DNA of 40,158 nucleotides from an uncultured Cytophagales bacterium (GTDB lineage: Bacteria; Bacteroidota; Bacteroidia; Cytophagales; Thermonemataceae): positions 1 through 40,158 of the forward strand of contig CALEMF010000001.1 of NCBI GenBank assembly GCA_937911505.1, in the 5' to 3' direction. Each line of letters begins with the position of its first letter. The first letter of the stretch is position 1. Under the pieces are notes generated by a model, which was not told the origin of the DNA, did not search any database, and saw only the letters and a list, made by a program, of their open reading frames with translations. Positions 17,644 through 25,901 of the stretch are shown in pieces. The position numbers and the translations under genes were made by a program.

Positions 17644-17692
17644 AAGGGAGAAATTGATGGATTCAAAAGTTTTTACAACAAATTCCTCCCTT
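17644..17692 (-). terminator. Possible hairpin terminator after the OmpA/VWA gene
   Basis: AAGGGAG at 17644-17650 pairs with CTCCCTT at 17686-17692, extended inward by AATT pairs with one mismatch, downstream of the stop of the gene at 17704 read on the minus strand. The loop is long (about 25-35 bases) and the following T run is weak, so termination is uncertain. Confidence 0.35.
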
Positions 17693-17703
17693 TTAGCTCA
17701 TCG

Positions 17704-20064
17704 TTATTTTAATAGTAATAACTCAACCCGCCTATTCTCGCGGGCTTTCCAAGGGGTATTTTCAGGTTCCCAAAGCGGACGGCGCTTCCCGAAGCCTTTG
17801 ATGGCAAGGCGTGTTGATGCAATGCCTTGTTTTTCAAAATATCTTTTCACCGCTGCTGCTCTTTTTTCAGAGAGTACTATCTGTGCTACATCTTCTCCCA
17901 CACTATCAGTATGGCCAAAAATTTCCAATACGGCGTCAGGATTTTCTTTTAGATATGTCACGTAAGATTGAAGCTTTACCTTATATTGTTCTTCTAGTTG
18001 ATGTTCGTTAAACTGAAAGTTAGCAAGCGCCTGTAAGGGTGCTACTGGCTTTTTTCTTTTGAAGAATACGGGACCGTAGCTACTCGGAACCCTATCGAAC
18101 TGATCAATGTAAGCGATTTGGTCTCCCACTAGAAAGGCTCTTTCGGAAGTGGTTACTTTACCGTTATGATTATAGTGTTGTAACGCTACAAAGTGCTCCC
18201 CATCACTTGCAACAGGGGTATAGGAAACCTCATAGTAATTATAAAACAGCCGACTCATTTCTTGGTAGATTTGCTCTACTTCTTGTTCACTCTGTGCAAA
18301 GTAAGCGTATCCACCTGTCAAATAGGCCAGCGCATCAATAATATTTTGATTAGGAGCACTACCCAAAGCAATAATCTGAATAGGCGCATGGGCTGCCCTG
18401 GCTTTCCTTACCACGTCACTCGCCCTGAAAGCGTGCGTAGCTTGGTGTACGAAAGAACTATTCTCTTGGCCATCTGTTAGCAAAATCATCGTACGATTAT
18501 AATTGGTCATATCCAAAGAACGAAGCCCTTCATCAATACTAGCATACAGGGCTGTTCCACCCCCAAACCCTCTCATTCCTCTTAATGGGTAGCTTTGTAG
18601 CAGTTTTTGTTCCTCTTGTACTAAGGGCGTAATTGTTTTGAGCTGGTCGTCAAACTTCACTATGCTCATTACATCTTGCTTATGCTTCTTTACAATCAGT
18701 GCTTGGGTAGCTTGCTCAACGTAGCCAATTGCTCCAGACATAGAGCCACTATAATCTAGCGTAAGATTGATGGCATAGGGCTTGGAAGTCATTTCATTTA
18801 CTTCTTTAACGCTAAAATCCTGTATTTTTCGCTGTTTACCGGCTGTCTCTACGAGTCTACTAAAGTACCGCTGTTGTAAAGCAGGCGAATCTGCCAAGCC
18901 CGATACGAAATTACCAGCCGTATCGACAGCAATGACGCGTAATGTTACTCTTTTAGGGTATTCATTGAGGTTTACTTGTGTGATTTCGAAGAGAATGGTT
19001 TGTGGTAATAATTGATTAATATCTACAAGCCCCTTGATATATTTACGGTAATGTACGCCTACTGTCACTTGGGTTGAATGTCTTTCTCCTTGATCGTCTA
19101 TACCGCTTAGTTGATAGATTGTTTTTTTGAGAGGCGTTACTTTGATCTCACCTTTTGATGGTAAATTGTACGCAACTCCATTGAGGCTTATGTCCTTTAT
19201 AAATCTTGTATTCCAACGCAGCTTTATCTCATCTCCTTTACTTACTTTTTCAGGTCTTGCCTGTAGCTTGAGGTAAGGGATAATTTTCTTAAGTGCAAGT
19301 TTTTGTGTAACAACCTCTCCGTTCTTTTTTTCAACATTCAGCAGGTATTTTCTCTCAGCTTCTTGTTCTCCAAGCGGTACGCTCATAAAGCTTCCTGATG
19401 GCTCTTTAGTCATCAGTGTATCGTCTGCCTCAGAGGTGATTTTAATTTGCATGGCGTCTGGAAAATTCCAGTGAATAACTGATTGCTCACCAGTATGTAA
19501 ATAGGGCTTACTAACCCAAAAGCGATCTTTTGCGATTACTCTGATGGTTACTTCTTTTTCAGTTATATGACCATCTGCTGTAAACGCTTCAAAGTGAAAA
19601 GTAGTATCGGTGGTAGGTTCAATATACATTTTTCCTGAGGCAGGTAACTGTTCATCAACTTCTCTAATACTTACGCGTTGTGCATAAGGGGCTTTCCAGC
19701 TTAGTGTACTCATATCTCCCTTTTTAAGAAGTGTATCTGCTTTTACTTGAAGGGCAAATATCCGTATGGGTACATTGATATTTCTAGAAGTGCTTTCTTT
19801 TTCATTTTTTGCTACCACCTTGTAGTTACTTGTCTCGTCAAAGTACAAACGCTTACTTCCTGTAGGAGGTAAGCCTGTGGCTACACCTTCAATGCTTATT
19901 TCTTGTGCACCCTCCACTTGCCAGCGTACTTCTACACTATCTGGGTGATACAAATAGCCCTTAGAGAGTGATAAGCGAATTTGGGTAAGGGAAGTACTTG
20001 TCTTACACGCACCCAAGCATAGACAAAGCCCTAGGCCCGTCCAGAGTTTTCTAGATAAGTTCAT
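17704..20064 (-). CDS. Lipoprotein with Ig-like repeats, VWA domain and OmpA C-terminal domain
   Basis: 786 residues. Lipoprotein signal ending LGAC (Cys20). Residues ~35-340 hold four related Ig-like beta domains, each with a '[VL]xW' strand and a '[LI]PxxG' turn (VEVRWQV...LPPTGS; STLSWKA...LPASGK; SVIHWNF; IKLRWNT...LPSKGE). A von Willebrand A domain (~430-620) has an intact MIDAS: DYSGSMS (D437, S439, S441), FGGGTA (T504), LLTDGQEN (D531). The C-terminal ~110 residues are an OmpA-like peptidoglycan-binding domain (IFGHTDSVG, KGFGKRRP, ENRRVEL). The likely picture is an outer-membrane lipoprotein tethered to the cell wall that presents or receives a metal-dependent adhesive domain. Partner unknown; no gliding or secretion genes beside it. 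Confidence 0.92.
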   Translation of the reverse strand: MNLSRKLWTGLGLCLCLGACKTSTSLTQIRLSLSKGYLYHPDSVEVRWQVEGAQEISIEGVATGLPPTGSKRLYFDETSNYKVVAKNEKESTSRNINVPIRIFALQVKADTLLKKGDMSTLSWKAPYAQRVSIREVDEQLPASGKMYIEPTTDTTFHFEAFTADGHITEKEVTIRVIAKDRFWVSKPYLHTGEQSVIHWNFPDAMQIKITSEADDTLMTKEPSGSFMSVPLGEQEAERKYLLNVEKKNGEVVTQKLALKKIIPYLKLQARPEKVSKGDEIKLRWNTRFIKDISLNGVAYNLPSKGEIKVTPLKKTIYQLSGIDDQGERHSTQVTVGVHYRKYIKGLVDINQLLPQTILFEITQVNLNEYPKRVTLRVIAVDTAGNFVSGLADSPALQQRYFSRLVETAGKQRKIQDFSVKEVNEMTSKPYAINLTLDYSGSMSGAIGYVEQATQALIVKKHKQDVMSIVKFDDQLKTITPLVQEEQKLLQSYPLRGMRGFGGGTALYASIDEGLRSLDMTNYNRTMILLTDGQENSSFVHQATHAFRASDVVRKARAAHAPIQIIALGSAPNQNIIDALAYLTGGYAYFAQSEQEVEQIYQEMSRLFYNYYEVSYTPVASDGEHFVALQHYNHNGKVTTSERAFLVGDQIAYIDQFDRVPSSYGPVFFKRKKPVAPLQALANFQFNEHQLEEQYKVKLQSYVTYLKENPDAVLEIFGHTDSVGEDVAQIVLSEKRAAAVKRYFEKQGIASTRLAIKGFGKRRPLWEPENTPWKARENRRVELLLLK

Positions 20065-20475
20065 AATTACACCTGTTATAATTTACTTAATATAAAAAAG
20101 GGTAGTGTTTTTGAATAGCGTTGGAAATATGATTAGTTGGTAATGGAAATTTAAAGTAGCTATTTTTTGTAAAGAACACAAGCATTAATAGAAGAAAAAA
20201 GAATGCAGGTTTACCAATTTTACGCACTTACCTGCACTAGTATTTTTTGAATTATGTAAAATTCTACTTGTAAAATATTTTATCAGTAGAATTTTATTAT
20301 CAGTAAATAAAAACTTTTTAAGCAATATATTATACAAGGCTTCTGATTGAGAAGAATTTCAATCTATAACTTGATTGGATTTTCAAAATTATGCTTAAAT
20401 TTACTAGTACATCATATACCCCATAAACGTCATACCATATCTATATGTATCATCTCTACTTATCAGTATTTACTT
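20065..20475. other. 411-base divergent intergenic region
   Basis: Lies between the divergently read OmpA/VWA lipoprotein and the Tat metallophosphatase. It is A+T-rich and codes for nothing I can support. It contains two inverted repeats: TGCAGGT (20204-20210) with ACCTGCA (20230-20236), and the larger nested palindrome at 20257-20296. TTATCAGTA occurs twice (near 20279 and 20298) but does not match a DnaA box. Promoters for both genes must be here, but no clear TTG-N20-TAnnTTTG match was found. Confidence 0.6.
20257..20296. repeat. Nested palindrome, 11-bp arms around a 12-bp palindrome
   Basis: TAAAATTCTAC (20257-20267) is the exact reverse complement of GTAGAATTTTA (20286-20296). The 18-base interval contains the self-complementary 12-mer TAAAATATTTTA (20271-20282). 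It is about 180 bases upstream of the metallophosphatase ATG and about 190 from the lipoprotein start, so it could be an operator or a cruciform-prone site; function unknown. Confidence 0.6.
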
Positions 20476-21405
20476 ATGCCGTCACGCAGAGTCTTTCTTA
20501 AGCAATCGCTTGTAGGGGCGACGGCTGTTACAATCGCGCCTCAATTAATTTGGGCTAACAAGCCTCCTATTAAGTTGGTCATTTTACATACCAACGATAT
20601 GCATTCGCGTATTGAGCCTTTTCCTGAAGATGGCCGTAGAAATGCAGGCCTAGGTGGCATGGCGCGCAGAGCTGCACTTATTAAGAAGGTTCGGCAAGAG
20701 GAAGCTCACGTATTGCTGCTAGACGCTGGTGATATTTTTCAAGGTACGCCCTACTTTAATTTTTTTGGCGGCGAGTTGGAATTTAAGCTGATGAGTGAAA
20801 TGCGATATGATGCGGCTACTTTGGGTAATCACGATTTCGACAATGGTGTAATGGGTTTAAAGAAAATGCTGCCTTTTGCACGCTTTCCTTTTCTTGTCTC
20901 TAATTATACCTTTTCGCAAGACAGCGCATTACACAATACCTTCCTTCCTTACAAACTTTTTGAAAGAGGAGGGCTCAAAATTGGTGTTTTTGGCTTAGGT
21001 ATTGAACTTGAAGGGCTTGTACCATCGCCTCTTTTTAAGGGTACGATCTACCAAGACCCTGTAGCGGTGGCAAAAGAGATGGTGCAAACGCTCAAAGCAA
21101 AGGATTGTGATATGATTATTTGTTTGTCACATCTGGGCTACTTTTATAAGAGTGATAAGGTATCTGATCATACTATTGCACAACAGGTAGAAGGGATCGA
21201 CCTGATTTTAGGAGGACATACCCATACTTTTTTAGAACGCCCAACACAACTGTTGTCTCCATCAGGCGACCCCGTTTTTATTCATCAGGTAGGATGGGCA
21301 GGGCTTCGTTTAGGGCGTTTGGAGTTCATTTTTCACAAAGGTAAAAGAAAAGAACTTACCCAAGCCCGCTCGCTGGTAATTGGAAACGAGTCAAGCGAAA
21401 AATGA
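20476..21405 (+). CDS. Tat-exported metallophosphatase (5'-nucleotidase N-terminal domain type)
   Basis: 309 residues from ATG 20476. This start gives MPSRRVFLKQSLVGATAV, a textbook twin-arginine signal (SRRxFLK), so the longer TTG-started frame from 20347 is discarded. The calcineurin-like phosphoesterase domain has all motifs: HTNDMHSR, DAGDIFQGTPY, TLGNHDFDNG, CLSHLGY, GGHTHTF. It belongs to the UshA/5'-nucleotidase group but ends after the catalytic domain; the C-terminal substrate-specificity domain is absent. In many Bacteroidota that domain is a separate adjacent gene, which is not found here. Expected in periplasm, folded with metal before export. Precedes dnaA by 83 bases on the same strand. 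Confidence 0.92.
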   Translation: MPSRRVFLKQSLVGATAVTIAPQLIWANKPPIKLVILHTNDMHSRIEPFPEDGRRNAGLGGMARRAALIKKVRQEEAHVLLLDAGDIFQGTPYFNFFGGELEFKLMSEMRYDAATLGNHDFDNGVMGLKKMLPFARFPFLVSNYTFSQDSALHNTFLPYKLFERGGLKIGVFGLGIELEGLVPSPLFKGTIYQDPVAVAKEMVQTLKAKDCDMIICLSHLGYFYKSDKVSDHTIAQQVEGIDLILGGHTHTFLERPTQLLSPSGDPVFIHQVGWAGLRLGRLEFIFHKGKRKELTQARSLVIGNESSEK

Positions 21406-21488
21406 TTTTTTTGTTTGCTTTTTTTTTATGATTTTTGTCTCCCCCAATGCTAAAATAGGGTAAAAAGACTGGTTTATATAAGTTGAGA

Positions 21489-22943
21489 ATGATAGAGCTA
21501 CCCATGCCAAAAGACTGCATTACTGTATGGAATAATTGCCTGAATGTGATTAAAGAGAACATTCCTGAACAAAGTTTTAAAACTTGGTTCGAACCGATCG
21601 TTCCGCTAAAACTAGAGGGCACGGTACTCACCATACAAGTACCCAGTCAATTCTTTTACGAATGGATTGAAGAGCATTACATCCATTTACTTCGAAAAGC
21701 CATCGACAAGGAGCTTGGTACTACAGGTCGCCTGGAATATTCGATTATTATTGACAAAGGAAACGATCAGAGTCGCCCCTATACTGTCAATATACAAACA
21801 GCTAAGGTAGAGTTTGATAAAAATGCTCAGAAGAGTAATAAGATCAACACTTCTGCCAAGAAGAAGCAAGATATTCTGAAAGAGTACGAAAGCTTCTTTA
21901 GGGGTATTAAGTTTAATTTCAATTATACCTTCGATAATTTTGTAGAAGGCGACTGTAACCGCCTTGCGCGTTCAGCAGGCTATGCGGTAGCAAAGAAGCC
22001 AGGCGTCACTGCTTTTAATCCGTTGATGCTTTACGGTGGTGTGGGCTTAGGGAAAACACACTTAGTACAGGCCATCGGCAATCATATCCGCAATAATCAG
22101 CAAGAGAAGGTAGTGGTATACGTTTCTTCAGAAAAGTTTACCAATCAGTTTATCGAAGAGCTTAAGAATAACAACCTTCAGAAGCTGACCAACTTCTACC
22201 TACAAATGGATGTACTCATTATTGATGATGTACAGTTCCTTTCTGGTAAGGAAAAAACGCAGGAGATGTTTTTCCATATCTTTAATCATCTGCATCAGCA
22301 AGGTAAGCAGATCGTGATGACGAGTGATCGCCCGCCAAAAGAACTACAAGGTTTACAAGATCGCTTACTCTCGCGCTTTAAGTGGGGCTTGACTGCTGAC
22401 TTACAGCAGCCTGATTTTGAAACCCGTATGGCGATCATTCATCGAAAATTACAAAGTGAGGGAATTGAACTCAACGATGAGATCATCGAGTACCTTGCGC
22501 ATAGTATTGACAGTAATATTCGTGAGCTAGAAGGAGTTATTGTTTCTTTAATGGCGCAGTCCTCTTTAAATAAGCTTGCTATTGATCTTCCGCTTTGTAA
22601 GCAAGTAGTACAGCAAATCACGCAAGCAAGTGAAAAACACCCCGATGTAGATGTAGGGATTGACTTGATCCAAAAAGTGGTCTGTGATTACTTTAGTATA
22701 TCTCCAGAAATCCTAAAATCAAAATCTCGTAAAAAAGAGATTGCTATGGCGCGCCAAATTGCCATGTATTTTTGTAAAGAGTATACAAACTTTTCTCTCA
22801 AGTCTATTGGCTATCACTTTGGTGGTCGCGACCACAGCACCGTTATTCACGCCATTCAGAATATCAGCGACTTACGAGAAAATGATGGCGATATGAAGGC
22901 TACTGTACAAGAAATTAGCGATTTACTAAAAGGTAATCGGTAG
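21489..22943 (+). CDS. dnaA: Chromosomal replication initiator protein DnaA
   Basis: 484 residues from ATG 21489 (a TTG at 21483 and an ATG at 21504, MPKDCITVW, are alternatives). Domain I: VWNNCLNVIKENIPEQSFKTWF. Domain II: Lys/Asn-rich linker about 100-140. Domain III AAA+: FNPLMLYGGVGLGKTHL (Walker A), VLIIDDVQFLSGKEKTQ (Walker B), SDRPPKEL (sensor 1), LLSRFKWGL, NIRELEG (sensor 2). Domain IV: GYHFGGRDHSTVIHA, the DnaA-box-binding signature. Binds ATP and oriC to open the origin. I saw no TTATCCACA-like boxes in the flanking gaps, so oriC may be elsewhere. The last ~60 bases of the gene are repeated downstream. Confidence 0.97.
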   Translation: MIELPMPKDCITVWNNCLNVIKENIPEQSFKTWFEPIVPLKLEGTVLTIQVPSQFFYEWIEEHYIHLLRKAIDKELGTTGRLEYSIIIDKGNDQSRPYTVNIQTAKVEFDKNAQKSNKINTSAKKKQDILKEYESFFRGIKFNFNYTFDNFVEGDCNRLARSAGYAVAKKPGVTAFNPLMLYGGVGLGKTHLVQAIGNHIRNNQQEKVVVYVSSEKFTNQFIEELKNNNLQKLTNFYLQMDVLIIDDVQFLSGKEKTQEMFFHIFNHLHQQGKQIVMTSDRPPKELQGLQDRLLSRFKWGLTADLQQPDFETRMAIIHRKLQSEGIELNDEIIEYLAHSIDSNIRELEGVIVSLMAQSSLNKLAIDLPLCKQVVQQITQASEKHPDVDVGIDLIQKVVCDYFSISPEILKSKSRKKEIAMARQIAMYFCKEYTNFSLKSIGYHFGGRDHSTVIHAIQNISDLRENDGDMKATVQEISDLLKGNR

Positions 22944-23281
22944 TTTACTGTTCTTTGTAGCATAGAAGCAAGACATGAGAGACAAGAAGCAAGAAGTTAA
23001 ACACGAAAATTTGTCCTTATTTGACAACAATCATTTTGCATGATGGCAATATGAAAGCTACTGTACAAGAAATTAACGATTTACTAAGCCGCTCTTTGTA
23101 GCATAGAAGCAAGACATGAGAGACAAGATGTAAGAAGTTAAACACGAAAAATTTGTCCTTACTTGACAACAACCATTGTGAATGATGGCGATATGAAAGC
23201 TATCATACAAAAAACTAGTAATTTACTAAACTATTCTTTGTAGCATAGAAGTAAAACATTAGATACAAGAAGTAAGAAGTT
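22882..23281 (+). repeat. Three degenerate tandem copies of the dnaA 3' end plus flank
   Basis: Copy 1 (22882-23039) starts inside dnaA (codons DGDMKATVQEISDLLK and the stop) and runs through about 95 bases of noncoding flank. Copy 2 (23040-23181) repeats both parts; its dnaA portion still reads DGNMKATVQEINDLL. Copy 3 (23182 to about 23281) is more diverged (DGDMKAIIQKTSNLL) and its flank is cut short. Offsets are 158 and 142 bases, the difference lying between the dnaA portion and the shared TTCTTTGTAGCATAGAAG word. Flank words such as AAGCAAGACATGAGAGACAAG are shared. This accounts for most of the 382-base gap 22944-23325. Confidence 0.85.
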
Positions 23282-23321
23282 TGTCTAAAGTCTTGTCTCT
23301 TGTATCTGAAGTCTTGTATCT
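23261..23321. repeat. Inverted repeat at the end of the dnaA-tail repeats
   Basis: AGATACAAGA (23261-23270) is exactly complementary in reverse to TCTTGTATCT at 23298-23307 and again at 23312-23321. Located between the convergent dnaA and FMN-reductase genes, it could terminate either transcript, although no strong T run follows on the plus strand. Confidence 0.55.
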
Positions 23322-23325
23322 TAAA

Positions 23326-23907
23326 TTAAAACTCAGGCACCCCTTCTTTTCGCTTTTGCTTTAGGGCTTCTGCATACCAAACCAATTCTTTGAAAAAATT
23401 ATTAAAGGATTTATGTAGTCGCTCATTGTCTGTGTTTCCTTCCTCGTCAAAGTTTTTGTTGATACTGGGCATAGGAACCATTCTGGGAATGCTTGCAGCA
23501 CCGTATTCTCCCATCAGCTCTCTCAAATGCACCCCCACCCGTGTACCGCCGAATATACCTGCCGAGTAGGTCACGATACCACTTGGTTTGTACAAATACT
23601 CTTTTTGAAAATGATCGAGTAAATTCTTTAGGGGGGCAGGTACACCATGATTGTATTCGGCACTTACAATGATGAGTGCATCGGCTGCCTCAATAATACG
23701 CGCTACTTTTTCCATATTCTCGGGTGCTTGGCCAGCGTCGTACTCCTTGTACATTTTGTCGAGTAATGGTAAAGGATATTCCATAGGATCAATTAAAGTA
23801 GCTTGATGAGCGGTTTTAGCAAGCTGATTCATTATAAACTTGGCTACTCTGATACCCTTACGGGCTTGTCGAACAGAACCATAAATCACGGCAAAATTGA
23901 GTGTCAT
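23326..23907 (-). CDS. NADPH-dependent FMN reductase-like flavoprotein
   Basis: 193 residues with the flavodoxin-like fold of the FMN_red family. The FMN phosphate loop is GSVRQARKGIRVAKF (about 10-24); SAEYNHGVPAPLKNLLDHF (about 100-118) is the second FMN-contact signature; YSAGIFGGTRVGVHLRELM closes the site. These enzymes reduce flavins, quinones or azo dyes with NAD(P)H; the physiological substrate is not indicated here. Cytoplasmic. Convergent with dnaA and divergent from the gene at 24066. Confidence 0.93.
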   Translation of the reverse strand: MTLNFAVIYGSVRQARKGIRVAKFIMNQLAKTAHQATLIDPMEYPLPLLDKMYKEYDAGQAPENMEKVARIIEAADALIIVSAEYNHGVPAPLKNLLDHFQKEYLYKPSGIVTYSAGIFGGTRVGVHLRELMGEYGAASIPRMVPMPSINKNFDEEGNTDNERLHKSFNNFFKELVWYAEALKQKRKEGVPEF

Positions 23908-24065
23908 TCTTTTTATTTTTCTGGTTATAATGTTGTCATTGTTATTCGTACCTCATAACTGACACAATGGTGGTCTTGTTCGGAAGGCACGTATTGGGGT
24001 ACTGCCATTAGGTCTCGTAAAGGGCACTCCTTCAAACAAAATACCCTACAAAGCGTTTTTCAGGT

Positions 24066-24704
24066 ATGTTGGAAGAAACAGAGGTACAAGTATTTAGCCG
24101 ATTGAGGAAAGTAATGACAGCAGATGGTTTTGAGTTGTTGTGGGAGAAAAAGCAATTTAGAAAAACTACAGAAACGGGTTTCCAAAACGTATCCATCTCG
24201 ATCAGCCAGTATACTGACGACTTTGTAATGGAAGTCAGCTTAGGTACGCGTTCAAATCTGGTGGAAAGTCTGGTAGGACAGTTTCTCAACTATTCTCCTA
24301 GCTTTTTAGCTGATAGCCACACTGCCATTGCCTCGATGGGTAAATTGTTGGGACGTCCCTATGAGCGATTTGTTGTAAAGACCCCGCAAGCTTTTGAGGC
24401 AGCTTGCACACGCATAGAAACTTTTATGCACGAGCAAGGATTTACCTTCTTAACACACTATACCAATCTTCACAACCTTCACGAAGCTTACAATACGCAT
24501 CCTACTCAGAACTGTCTGTTGGCCTACAATACCACCCATCGCTGTTTTCGCGGTATTACAATTGCACGTTTGATTGAGTCCCCTCAGTGGGCCGCTTTGG
24601 CTACTAATTATCAGAAAGTTTTACAAGCGTACGGCGTACCCACCTCGGTAAAAGAATCGTTTCACAAACTTATTCGCTACTTAGAGTATTTGCATCCTAA
24701 CTAA
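24066..24704 (+). CDS. Cytoplasmic protein of unknown function
   Basis: 212 residues, no signal peptide and no membrane span. It begins MLEETEVQVFSRLRKVM and has an alternating helix/strand pattern with WEKKQFRKTTETGFQNVSISI and two-domain appearance (break near residue 110). No motif I recognise. Its codon use and composition look like its neighbours, so it is likely a real native gene. Stop is seven bases from that of the convergent efflux adaptor. Confidence 0.75.
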   Translation: MLEETEVQVFSRLRKVMTADGFELLWEKKQFRKTTETGFQNVSISISQYTDDFVMEVSLGTRSNLVESLVGQFLNYSPSFLADSHTAIASMGKLLGRPYERFVVKTPQAFEAACTRIETFMHEQGFTFLTHYTNLHNLHEAYNTHPTQNCLLAYNTTHRCFRGITIARLIESPQWAALATNYQKVLQAYGVPTSVKESFHKLIRYLEYLHPN

Positions 24705-24711
24705 CACTCCA

Positions 24712-25845
24712 CTAACTCTCTTTCGGGTTTTCATTAGGTCTTTCTTTCTTTTCTGTACCCCTTACCTTGCTCTTTCTAGTGAGTCCATCCACTACCTCTA
24801 TGTTAATCCCATCGGAGATACCCGTTTTAATACGCTTTTTTACAAACTGTTGCGGCTCTTTTTCAATGTATATATAGGCCTTCTCTCCCTCAAACTCAAT
24901 CCAGCTTTCTTTAATGGCCATCACTCCCTCTTTTTTGTCTAGCACAATATCCGCATTAGCACTGTAACCTGCACGAATAAAGTCGTCTGGCCCTAGTAGA
25001 ATTTTAGCACGAATATTAAACTTGATAGCGCCTTCCTCATCGACTCCCTTAGGTGCAATATGTTCTAACTCTGCTCTAAAAACTTTATCTGGAATGGCAC
25101 CAATCGTTAAATTAAGGCGCATCCCTTCCTCTAGTTTCGCTACCTCAGATTCGTCTATTTTCCCTTCAAACACCAGGCTATTCATATCAGCGATCGTGGC
25201 GATAGAGGTACCTTCATTGAAGTTACTTCTTTCGATCACAGAAGCACCTGCTTTGAGTGGTACATCTAGCACGATTCCATCTACGGTGGAGTACACATTA
25301 TTTGAAATGCCTCCAGAGCGCTGTACAGCTCCCTGCCTAGTAAGTGACAAGGTGTTTTGTGCTGCTATAAAAGCTTCTTTTTGTACTTTTAAATCTGCTT
25401 CTACTCTTTGAAACTCTTGTGTAGAGATCACTTTCTGCTTATAAAGCTGCTTGTTGCGATCATATTCTTGCTGGGCATTCTTATAGTTGATACGAGCAGT
25501 CTCAAGACTATTTTGAGATGATGTGATAGAGAGTTGATCTCGATTGAGGCCATCTAGGGTTTGTACCAATTGAATTTTAGCAATTAGCTCTCCTTCTTTC
25601 ACGGGTTGGCCTGCTTCCACATACAATGCCTGAATAACGCCTGAGACGGGCGGTTTGATTTGTACTTCTTTACGAGGCAAAATAGAGCCTGTTGCTACCG
25701 TTTTTTTGACGATAATCGTATCGAAAGGTGTTTCTACATTATACACAGTAGGATCTTTAGTAGACTGTTGAATAAAGTAATTGATTAACCAGCCAGTGAT
25801 CAGTAAGAATAAAACACCTGATATACCAAAAATAATTTTTCTCAT
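24712..25845 (-). CDS. Periplasmic adaptor (membrane fusion) subunit of ABC-type efflux system
   Basis: 377 residues, MacA-like. One N-terminal membrane anchor (about 5-26). Split lipoyl domain: IKPPVSGVIQALYVEAGQPVKEGELIAKI before, and VYSTVDGIVLDVPLKAGASV after, a long alpha-helical hairpin (about 105-170, Gln/Asn/Lys-rich coiled coil). Beta-barrel domain around GKIDESEVAKLEEGM and a membrane-proximal domain follow. It links the inner-membrane permeases to an outer-membrane channel; no TolC homologue is in the window. The C-terminus is unusually basic and hydrophilic (KVRGTEKKERPNENPKES). Last gene of a four-gene minus-strand operon. Confidence 0.93.
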   Translation of the reverse strand: MRKIIFGISGVLFLLITGWLINYFIQQSTKDPTVYNVETPFDTIIVKKTVATGSILPRKEVQIKPPVSGVIQALYVEAGQPVKEGELIAKIQLVQTLDGLNRDQLSITSSQNSLETARINYKNAQQEYDRNKQLYKQKVISTQEFQRVEADLKVQKEAFIAAQNTLSLTRQGAVQRSGGISNNVYSTVDGIVLDVPLKAGASVIERSNFNEGTSIATIADMNSLVFEGKIDESEVAKLEEGMRLNLTIGAIPDKVFRAELEHIAPKGVDEEGAIKFNIRAKILLGPDDFIRAGYSANADIVLDKKEGVMAIKESWIEFEGEKAYIYIEKEPQQFVKKRIKTGISDGINIEVVDGLTRKSKVRGTEKKERPNENPKES

Positions 25846-25901
25846 GGGTTAACGATCGGTTTTGAATGATAATGTATTGCTTGGGTTCAAAATTTTCTGT
25901 T

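Noticed and set aside
20347..20475. Longer start for the metallophosphatase
   Set aside because: It would bury the twin-arginine signal 43 residues into the protein; ATG 20476 places SRRVFLK correctly.
21406..21488. Chromosome origin (oriC) beside dnaA
   Set aside because: No TTATCCACA-like DnaA boxes found here or in 20065-20475 and 22944-23325; in Bacteroidota dnaA is often away from oriC.
22882..23281. CRISPR-like repeat array downstream of dnaA
   Set aside because: Units are about 140-158 bases, degenerate, without unique spacers, and include the dnaA coding end; no cas genes nearby.
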